A DNA stretch of 11,762 nucleotides, taken from assembly GCA_903842755.1 (NCBI GenBank), contig CAIMNF010000610.1:1-11762 (forward strand), read 5' to 3'. The DNA is from Oligoflexia bacterium. GTDB lineage: Bacteria; Bdellovibrionota; UBA1018; CAIMNF01. The notes under the pieces were generated by a model. It was not told the origin of the DNA, did not search any database, and saw only the letters and a program-made list of their open reading frames with translations. This document shows positions 6,555-11,762 of the stretch, one piece after another. Each line of letters begins with the position of its first letter. Position 1 is the first letter of the stretch. A program made the position numbers and the translations under genes.

Positions 6555-7819
6555 GGGATCACTCCAAAACTTTCGCATACTTTCAATGCGCTTTTTACTC
6601 CGTCCTCATGAAATCCGTAACCCCAGTAAGCACCACAAAAATGGACTCTATTCTTCCCACTCACCTCTGCCCACCTTCCCTGTGCGGCGAACGCCGATGC
6701 CGTATAGACCGGGTGATCGTAGGTCATTTTCTTGATGACCGAACGTGGATCAATCGAATCCGTCATGTTTAACGACACGTTAAATGACTCAGGCGACTTA
6801 ATTCCCTGCAGAATGTTCATGTTGTAAGTCACAGCCACTTTGGCTCGCTCGTGTTCGGGTAGAAAATAATTCCACGCCGCCCAGGCCATTTTCTTTTTGG
6901 GGAGCACACTGGTATCGGTATGAAGAACGGTATCGTTGGCTTGATACTCAAAGCACGAAAGCACCTCACGCTCTAATGGACTTGCATCTTTTAACATGTT
7001 TATCGATTGGTCCGAATGCGTTGCAAGGATCACGTGATCAAAAGTTGCCTCGGTGGACCGACCATGATCGTCGATCACCAGACTCACCCCTTCTTTTTCA
7101 CCGCGTAGGACAGAAAGGACTGGACTTTGGGTATGAACGCGTTCCGAAAAGGGTTTAATCAATGGCTGAATATACGAACGGGAACCGCCTTCAATCACTT
7201 TCCAAACCGGACGATCATTGACCGACAACATCCCGTGATTTTTAAAAAACCGTACAAAAAACTCGATTGGAAATTGATCCATTTGTTTGACGGATGCAGA
7301 CCAAATCGCAGAGCCCATCGGAACAATGTAGTGCTCTTTAAATTCTGTTGAATAGTGATTCCGCTCCAAATACTGCGCCAAAGTCTCCCCCGCGACGGAA
7401 GTCTTCCCGTCGGTTTGCAAAACAGAAACCGATTCCCGGTTAAACCTTAAGATGTCTTGGATCATGCGATGAAAGGAGGGTCTAAAAAGATTAATTCTTT
7501 GTGCAAAGAGGGTATTGAGGGAATTCCCATTATACTCCAGTCCATTCTTTTGAACTTTCACACTGAAGCTCATCGAAGAATCTTTCCACTTCACCCCAAG
7601 CTCGGTTAACAGCTTTATAAAGTGGGGATAAGTCCAGTCATTAAAGACAATAAACCCAGTATCGATCGCATAGGTTCCTGACTGGGCCTTGACCTCTACG
7701 GTGTGAGTATGGCCTCCAAGCCGGTCGCTCGCCTCAAATACATGCACTTCATGTTCTCGGAAAAGGTAATGCGCGCACGTTAATCCCGAAATGCCGGAGC
7801 CTACAATTGCAATCTTCAT
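6551..7819 (-). CDS. FAD-dependent oxidoreductase, amine-oxidase / desaturase-like
   Basis: A 422-residue flavoprotein. The N-terminus MKIAIVGSGISGLTCAHYL is a dinucleotide-binding beta-alpha-beta unit (GSGISG at 7-12), with E29 closing strand two and the flavin-proximal GGHTHT at 35-40. The second FAD-binding signature is at the C-terminus, CGAYWGYGFHEDGVKSA at 395-411. LATHSD at 265-270 is the usual mid-protein motif of this group. It is the same kind of protein as Rv0449c and as the N-terminal oxidase domain fused to CFA synthase in plant cyclopropane synthases, a fusion that supports a shared pathway. It may oxidise or reduce the methylated acyl chain, for example as a desaturase or methylene reductase. 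It is the first gene of the lipid operon, and the ECF promoter ends only 9 nt before its ATG, so its leader is extremely short. The ATG is fixed by the Rossmann motif. Confidence 0.9.
   Translation of the reverse strand: MKIAIVGSGISGLTCAHYLFREHEVHVFEASDRLGGHTHTVEVKAQSGTYAIDTGFIVFNDWTYPHFIKLLTELGVKWKDSSMSFSVKVQKNGLEYNGNSLNTLFAQRINLFRPSFHRMIQDILRFNRESVSVLQTDGKTSVAGETLAQYLERNHYSTEFKEHYIVPMGSAIWSASVKQMDQFPIEFFVRFFKNHGMLSVNDRPVWKVIEGGSRSYIQPLIKPFSERVHTQSPVLSVLRGEKEGVSLVIDDHGRSTEATFDHVILATHSDQSINMLKDASPLEREVLSCFEYQANDTVLHTDTSVLPKKKMAWAAWNYFLPEHERAKVAVTYNMNILQGIKSPESFNVSLNMTDSIDPRSVIKKMTYDHPVYTASAFAAQGRWAEVSGKNRVHFCGAYWGYGFHEDGVKSALKVCESFGVIP
6562..6565 (-). promoter_or_regulatory. Ribosome binding site deciding the DUF1365 start
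   Basis: GGAG on the minus strand lies 7 nt before the GTG at 6554. It sits inside the reading frame that would start at the ATG at 6578, so it favours the shorter DUF1365 protein and a 4-nt overlap with the upstream gene. Confidence 0.65.
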
Positions 7820-7828
7820 TCACACCAT

Positions 7829-7856
7829 CATACGTTTCGAGATGAAACTTGGTTAC
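7829..7856 (-). promoter_or_regulatory. ECF sigma-dependent promoter of the lipid operon
   Basis: On the minus strand GTAACC (7856-7851) is followed by 16 nt and CGTATG (7834-7829). The same GTAACC-N16-CGTAT arrangement precedes the sigma factor gene, and the two also share AA before CGTAT. From memory, the Caulobacter SigF promoter also has a GTAACC -35 element. Only 9 nt separate the -10 box from the ATG at 7819, so transcription probably starts within a few bases of the start codon. Confidence 0.8.
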
Positions 7857-7891
7857 AGGTTAAATATTTTAATTTGGTAAAGAGGATCCAA

Positions 7892-8545
7892 TTACCACCG
7901 CAATCCAAAGCGGCCCCACTCAACGGACAATAGAGTCAACAAAAGCAGTGGACCAATGTGCCAAACTAAGGTGTGCAAGCCAGTTTCGTGAGTGCACACC
8001 AAATGCATAAACATCGATGCCAAAGACCCCATGCTTAACGCTGCCCACGCACCGGTTCGCCTTAAATGAACGGGCGCGCCCTTTCTCAAAACAAAAAACA
8101 ACCACCCGAGTGAAATCGCGCCAGAAGAAAAAATAAATAACCCACACGGACCGCGCATCCAGTGAAGTTCCAGGTCCAATTGCCCACTCCACTCCGCTCC
8201 ATGAACCGGCAGCAATAAAGTGCTAACCAAGCCAAGCAATAGGACTCCCCCAATGAGCGTTAATGTCCGTACCGACTCCTGCGGCCTTGAGAGCCGGAAG
8301 GCAATCCATGCAGAAGTGAATGAAATGGCCGACCAAAGGAGCGTTTCGAACCAAAATGCGGCACTCCCTAAATTCAAAGGCAAATGAATATCCTCCGGCA
8401 GAAGGGCTGCAGATAAATAAGTCAGCACCGCCATTGCTAAAAAACTGCTGAACCAGCTCAGCCAAAAAAGACTTTTAAAATCGTGCGACTCACTTGGCTT
8501 TTTCAAGTGAACGACTAAATCTTCAATCATTTGATCCGTGTTCAT
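7892..8545 (-). CDS. NrsF/DUF1109-type membrane anti-sigma factor with two cysteines
   Basis: A 217-residue protein with six predicted membrane helices (about 25-45, 62-84, 95-113, 134-154, 165-184, 193-207) after a cytoplasmic N-terminus that should hold the sigma factor. The opening MNTDQMIEDL and the RGPCGL (131-136) and HLVC (181-184) motifs fit the NrsF/DUF1109 family, whose founding member restrains SigF in Caulobacter. Its only two cysteines, C134 and C184, are 50 residues apart; the two cysteines needed for NrsF response to dichromate and cadmium (recalled as C131 and C181) have the same spacing. Release is thus likely triggered by cysteine oxidation or metal binding. The ATG at 8545 makes a 4-nt overlap with the sigma factor stop and has GAAAGG 8 nt upstream; an ATG 6 nt earlier is too close to that site. 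Confidence 0.86.
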   Translation of the reverse strand: MNTDQMIEDLVVHLKKPSESHDFKSLFWLSWFSSFLAMAVLTYLSAALLPEDIHLPLNLGSAAFWFETLLWSAISFTSAWIAFRLSRPQESVRTLTLIGGVLLLGLVSTLLLPVHGAEWSGQLDLELHWMRGPCGLFIFSSGAISLGWLFFVLRKGAPVHLRRTGAWAALSMGSLASMFMHLVCTHETGLHTLVWHIGPLLLLTLLSVEWGRFGLRW

Positions 8546-9102
8546 GACCATCGCCTTTCACCAAGCCGTCTCCGCACGAACTTAAGCGAGCGGTGAACGG
8601 TTACCTTTACTGCGGAAAGTGACATATTTAACTGAAGCGCAATTTCGTGTAACGGCAGTTCCTCGACCTTTGCTAACCGTAACACTTCCTTTTGCTGATC
8701 GTTTAGGCCCTGGAGCAATTCGTCCCCTTGTTGCTCTTCAAACATTTTAGGAATTTCTACAAATGCAAGCGAATCAAACTTTTCTAACCATTCCACAAAC
8801 TCCGGTTGGCGTTTTTCGGCCCGGAAGGAATCGATCAGCTTATAGCGCGCAATCGTATAAACCCAGGGCAAGAAGGGCTGCGCCTGATCGTAAAGATCCC
8901 GCTTTCGATGCAATGCGAATAAAACTTCCTGAACCAAATCTTCCACCTTTTCAACGGACCTGAACCGAGGATTAATCGACTTTTGAAGATAGCCTCTCAA
9001 TAACTGGGACAGCTTCTTCAGGACCTTTTCATAAGCAACACCGTCCCCGCGAAGGGCTAACACCCAAAGGCTTTTGAGTTCGCGCTCAAGCTCACTTAGC
9101 AT
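8542..9102 (-). CDS. ECF RNA polymerase sigma factor
   Basis: A 186-residue sigma-70 family protein of the extracytoplasmic-function group, containing only regions 2 and 4. Region 2 covers about 20-98: EDLVQEVLFALHRKRDLYD at 54-72 is region 2.2, and PWVYTIARYKLIDSFR at 79-94 is region 2.3-2.4, which reads the -10 element. Region 4 covers about 127-181; LPLHEIALQLNMSLSAVKVT (149-168) is the helix-turn-helix that reads the -35 element. It is co-transcribed and overlaps by 4 nt with the anti-sigma gene, the usual arrangement for such pairs. GAAGG lies 7 nt before the ATG at 9102. Its own promoter carries the same motif as the lipid operon, so it should amplify its expression once freed. It probably belongs to the SigF-like ECF branch paired with NrsF; this comes from its partner and promoter, not from a tree. 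Confidence 0.94.
   Translation of the reverse strand: MLSELERELKSLWVLALRGDGVAYEKVLKKLSQLLRGYLQKSINPRFRSVEKVEDLVQEVLFALHRKRDLYDQAQPFLPWVYTIARYKLIDSFRAEKRQPEFVEWLEKFDSLAFVEIPKMFEEQQGDELLQGLNDQQKEVLRLAKVEELPLHEIALQLNMSLSAVKVTVHRSLKFVRRRLGERRWS
8554..8559 (-). promoter_or_regulatory. Ribosome binding site deciding the anti-sigma start
   Basis: GAAAGG on the minus strand is 8 nt from the ATG at 8545 but only 2 nt from the in-frame ATG at 8551, so the inner ATG is preferred. The site lies within the last codons of the sigma factor gene. Confidence 0.65.
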
Positions 9103-9122
9103 TCAAGCACCTTCACTGAATC

Positions 9123-9150
9123 TATACGTTTGCACATGCCGAAAGGTTAC
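9123..9150 (-). promoter_or_regulatory. ECF sigma-dependent promoter of the sigma/anti-sigma genes
   Basis: On the minus strand GTAACC (9150-9145) is separated by 16 nt from CGTATA (9128-9123), matching the promoter at 7829-7856 in both boxes and in spacing. The ATG at 9102 lies 20 nt after the -10 box, which leaves a leader of roughly 14 nt containing the GAAGG ribosome site. This is the signature of sigma factor autoregulation. Confidence 0.82.
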
Positions 9151-9162
9151 CCGAATTTTGAG

Positions 9163-10209
9163 TTAGAAGGAATAATCAAGTGGGTCAATGTGAGTCGGGA
9201 GCCTAAATCCGATGGATCGATTCGGCGGTAGCGTTTTGAGCGTATTATTCGCCTTAAAGCGCGCAATCATATAATCCGTATACCTCTGGGCCATAGTGGA
9301 TGGTTTTAATGGCTCGGCAGGGTCAACGAGAGCATAGGCATCATTAATGGCATCCATTGCCTGGGAATAGACCTCATTGTTTACCGTTGAGCTTTTCATT
9401 CGTTTTAATGCAGCCATGACGTCCCCTAATTGGCCGACAAACTCTTCCATACCTTCGTGAAGTTGAACCGGAGAAGAAATCAAGTTCTGCCACTCCACCA
9501 AGCGTCTCAAATAAGGCGCTAACTCTTCAAACGGCTTAGACAAGGGCATTGCTTTAAATAACCCACCCGAGGTCGCAAGTGCACCATTTGCGTACATAAT
9601 GTCAAAAACGACCGTATAAGTTCGCCCCCGTACCCAGTTAAACGTGTGAATCGCCAAATTCGAATTAAACGACAAAGGGCTTTGATTGACCCGCTCCCAC
9701 AACATTTCGGAGGTAGCCAGGAGCGTGCTAAAAGACGTTTTCTGTTTTGCAAGTTGCACGGCAGAGGTTTTTTCTTTTTGGATCGAATTCACCTCCTGAT
9801 CAAGCTTCAATACGTTAGGGAAAATATCAAGGGACTTTCCGAGCGCCGGTTCGGAATGTCCAAAAAACAACGCACTCCGAACAAAAGTCAGTTCAGAAAA
9901 ATCAAGCGTCTTCAAAAACTTTTCAAATTCCTTCGTTTTTTCGGGCGTCAGCGCTTCCAAATCAAGGACTGGCGTACAGCGGCCCAATTCAAGAATCGAA
10001 GCCGGGGCCCCCCTCTGTTTTAAATACGAATTTAAAAGCGGAGAATTTAAATGCTGGGCAAAAAGGTGGGAAAGCTCTTCGTAGGGGGTGGGCTCCGCCA
10101 GAGCAGGAAATGACCGTAGAAAAATGGCGTCGAAAACCAGAAAAAACAAACAAGATTTATTTAATTTTGTCCGAATTAAACTAAAAAAATTGAGAAGACA
10201 AAGATTCAT
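9163..10209 (-). CDS. Secreted protein of unknown function
   Basis: I do not recognise this family. From the ATG at 10209 the protein has 348 residues. The N-terminus looks like a long Sec signal peptide: basic residues at 13 and 15, a hydrophobic run at 19-31 and a likely cleavage after ALA at 36-38, giving a mature periplasmic or outer protein starting EPTPYEEL. The mature part is mostly charged and helical in appearance, with a short aromatic stretch TFNWVRGRTYTVVFDIMY at 189-206. It contains one cysteine (C78), and no enzymatic motif is visible. A TTG at 10236 opens the frame nine codons earlier, but those codons overlap the promoter described here and add an unlikely extension. There is no good ribosome site before the ATG. 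The gene lies between the transporter and the sigma factor, with its own promoter, and nothing ties it to the lipid operon. Confidence 0.75.
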   Translation of the reverse strand: MNLCLLNFFSLIRTKLNKSCLFFLVFDAIFLRSFPALAEPTPYEELSHLFAQHLNSPLLNSYLKQRGAPASILELGRCTPVLDLEALTPEKTKEFEKFLKTLDFSELTFVRSALFFGHSEPALGKSLDIFPNVLKLDQEVNSIQKEKTSAVQLAKQKTSFSTLLATSEMLWERVNQSPLSFNSNLAIHTFNWVRGRTYTVVFDIMYANGALATSGGLFKAMPLSKPFEELAPYLRRLVEWQNLISSPVQLHEGMEEFVGQLGDVMAALKRMKSSTVNNEVYSQAMDAINDAYALVDPAEPLKPSTMAQRYTDYMIARFKANNTLKTLPPNRSIGFRLPTHIDPLDYSF

Positions 10210-10217
10210 TCGAAAAT

Positions 10218-10246
10218 AATGTATTAAAACAATCAACTTAAGTCAA
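10218..10246 (-). promoter_or_regulatory. Sigma70-like promoter of the secreted-protein gene
   Basis: On the minus strand TTGACT (10246-10241, five of six consensus bases) is followed by 17 nt and TACATT (10223-10218, four of six). The -35 box begins 2 nt after the transporter's stop codon. Only 8 nt lie between the -10 box and the ATG at 10209, so the transcript would be nearly leaderless. The region is A/T-rich, so a chance match is possible. Confidence 0.5.
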
Positions 10247-10248
10247 GT

Positions 10249-11762
10249 CTATTCTCTCGCTTGAAGCGGCACTTTCTTTCGGCCAATCCCATAGAGCACG
10301 AGCGCGGAAGCTAAGAACATAAAAGTCGCAAACGCGTCGGAGTCCGCTAACTCTCCCCATGCTTTTGAATAATCCAGGTATCCAGAAACGCCAGGAAAAA
10401 CTTGGGTCAATGCCAAGACAATTCCTGCAATTGAGCCCCCCGCAATTAAACCGGAAGAATACAAGATCCCTGGTCCGGATTCTGACTGAGCTTGATCCGT
10501 AGCCTTTTGAGTCTTCTGAACACAATAGCGGACGATTCCACCCACAAAAATAGGAACCGTGGCCGAGATCGGCAAATAAACCCCAACCGCAAACGCCAAC
10601 GATGGAATTCCCGAAAGTTCAAGAACTAAGGAAATCGCTGCGCCCAAGAACACCAGTACCCAGGGCAATTTCTGCGTTAAAATTCCGTCAATAATGAGGG
10701 ACATCAAGCGCGCCTTTGGTGCTTCGTATTTTGCGACATGGGTACCATCATCGCGATGATCCAAAACGCCGTTAATCCCAGGATCCACTCCATAAACCAC
10801 TACGCCTTGATCATTGACCAAATATTTCCCAGGGCTCAAAATGCTAAGTTCCTGTGGGGAAGATTGATCATTCACCCGGTAAACAAAATAAGAGCTGGAG
10901 TCCACGCTCGCCTCAGGCCCCGAAAGAGTTTGTTTTTCGGTCAAACGGGAACGGTCACTGACGGAATAAGCGGGCACTTTCTTCGTATAAACCGTAGAGG
11001 CATCATTTAATAATTTTAAAGTAGAACCAATCACCAATGCACTCACTAAAGCGCTAATTAAAAGCGCCAATTGTTGATAGCGAGGGGTTGCGCCAATCAA
11101 AAAACCGGTCTTTAAATCCTGCGAAGTCCCCCCTGCATTTGCCGCAGCTACACAAACCACTGCTGCAATACTTAAAGCCCCCAAGCGGTACTCTGGCCCA
11201 ACCCAACCCACCAGTAAAAACAATAAACAGGTAATTAACAGGGTCGCGACCGTCATTCCCGAAATAGGATTTGTGGACGACCCCACCTCACCCGTCAAGC
11301 GCGAGCTCACCATGACAAATAAAAAGCCAAACAATAAAATCAACAATACCGATACAAAATTTAAATGGAGCGACGGAGCTGCCCACAATCCAGCGATCAA
11401 TAAAGCAATTCCTGAAAACACAAATGCGGGCGACAAGTCATCTTGAGTGCGGATCTTTGCCGTTACTTCTGAACTTACGCCCCGTACACTGGCAATTCCC
11501 TCTACCGCCCCTCGAACCATTGCGGGCAAACTTTGAACCAATGAAACCACCCCACCACAGGCCAAACTCCCGGCCCCAATATAGAGAATATAATTTTTCC
11601 ATATTTCGTGAATACTCATTTCTTTGATCAAAATTTTTGCTGGAAAAAGCGGCTCTACTTGGTTCCCACCAAACAGTGCAATCAGCGGGATGAGCACAAA
11701 ACTGGAGAGAATTCCACCCGCCATCAAGAAGCTAGATGTTTTTGGGCCAATAATATAACCAA
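10249..11762 (-). CDS. OPT/YSL-family oligopeptide transporter, N-terminus outside the window
   Basis: A polytopic inner-membrane transporter of the OPT superfamily, which carries oligopeptides or metal chelates by proton coupling. The frame stays open to the window edge: upstream of the first in-window start-like codon (TTG at 11727) it continues as GYIIGPKTSSF, a normal OPT segment, so the gene is cut, not short. The 503 visible residues compare with roughly 650 or more for bacterial members, so about a quarter is missing. Hallmarks, numbered from the first visible residue, are SSRLTGEVGSSTNP at 152-165, AANAGGTSQDLKTGFLIGAT at 206-225, a soluble loop at about 258-345 with YGVDPGING, and AVGVYLPI at 391-398. 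The C-terminus is basic and ends at the TAG at 10251-10249. Peptide or siderophore specificity cannot be judged. It appears unrelated to the lipid genes. Confidence 0.92.
   Translation of the reverse strand, partial: GYIIGPKTSSFLMAGGILSSFVLIPLIALFGGNQVEPLFPAKILIKEMSIHEIWKNYILYIGAGSLACGGVVSLVQSLPAMVRGAVEGIASVRGVSSEVTAKIRTQDDLSPAFVFSGIALLIAGLWAAPSLHLNFVSVLLILLFGFLFVMVSSRLTGEVGSSTNPISGMTVATLLITCLLFLLVGWVGPEYRLGALSIAAVVCVAAANAGGTSQDLKTGFLIGATPRYQQLALLISALVSALVIGSTLKLLNDASTVYTKKVPAYSVSDRSRLTEKQTLSGPEASVDSSSYFVYRVNDQSSPQELSILSPGKYLVNDQGVVVYGVDPGINGVLDHRDDGTHVAKYEAPKARLMSLIIDGILTQKLPWVLVFLGAAISLVLELSGIPSLAFAVGVYLPISATVPIFVGGIVRYCVQKTQKATDQAQSESGPGILYSSGLIAGGSIAGIVLALTQVFPGVSGYLDYSKAWGELADSDAFATFMFLASALVLYGIGRKKVPLQARE

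Noticed and set aside
7874..7896. Inverted repeat TGGTAA/TTACCA around the anti-sigma stop codon
   Set aside because: A 6-bp A/T-rich stem with no T-tract following on the minus strand; probably chance.
8599..8604. Another GTAACC on the minus strand, inside the sigma factor gene
   Set aside because: The region 16 nt downstream lacks a CGTAT-like box, so it does not form the paired promoter.
10208..10236. TTG start nine codons upstream for the secreted protein
   Set aside because: It would translate through the likely -10 box, has no ribosome site, and adds residues before an already long signal peptide.
10755..10815. Calcium-binding-like acidic loop (DPGING...DHRDDG) in the transporter
   Set aside because: As I recall, a similar DPGI-G segment is usual in this loop of bacterial OPT proteins, so it is not an unusual insertion.
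11727..11762. TTG at 11727 as the transporter start
   Set aside because: The frame continues upstream to the window edge with a normal OPT membrane segment (GYIIGPKTSSF), so the gene is truncated by the window.

Overview
Every gene I can support lies on the minus strand, so the window reads right to left. The proteins are typical of a Gram-negative bacterium: an extracytoplasmic-function (ECF) sigma factor with a six-helix membrane anti-sigma factor, Sec-type signal peptides, and modification of membrane phospholipids. Base composition looks moderate, GTG starts are frequent and most neighbouring genes overlap by 4 nt. I cannot fix the taxon from sequence alone. A delta-proteobacterium-like or Bdellovibrionota-like host is a guess.

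Layout in transcription order. (a) 11762-10249: the C-terminal three quarters of an OPT/YSL-family oligopeptide transporter, cut by the window edge. (b) 10209-9163: an unrecognised 348-residue secreted protein with its own sigma70-like promoter. (c) 9102-7892: an ECF sigma factor and a two-cysteine NrsF/DUF1109-type anti-sigma factor. (d) 7819-1138: an eight-gene operon whose genes overlap end to end. It encodes a FAD-dependent oxidoreductase, a DUF1365 protein, a cyclopropane-fatty-acid-synthase-type methyltransferase, a second shorter CFA-like methyltransferase, a DUF1475-like membrane protein, a DUF2062 membrane protein, an unrecognised exported protein, and a DUF1295 (steroid 5-alpha-reductase-like) membrane protein. 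(e) 1041-43: an LdhA-type D-lactate dehydrogenase, followed by an inverted repeat that overlaps its stop codon.

The main result is a regulatory link visible in the DNA. The sigma factor gene and the lipid operon each have the same promoter, GTAACC-N16-CGTAT (more fully GTAACC-N13-AAACGTAT), directly upstream. This supports an autoregulated sigma factor that switches on the lipid operon when the anti-sigma factor releases it. The core order FAD oxidoreductase, DUF1365, CFA-like methyltransferase, DUF1295 next to an ECF sigma/anti-sigma pair is also known from the Mycobacterium tuberculosis sigK-rskA locus (Rv0449c-Rv0444c, with ufaA1). Here the sensor is a different kind of anti-sigma factor and the operon carries four extra genes. 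I infer a stress-induced pathway that methylates, and probably further oxidises or reduces, unsaturated acyl chains of membrane phospholipids. The product could be cyclopropane, methyl-branched or furan fatty acids; the sequence does not decide which.

No RNA genes, CRISPR arrays, insertion sequences or tRNAs were seen. No stretch longer than 100 nt lacks a gene.
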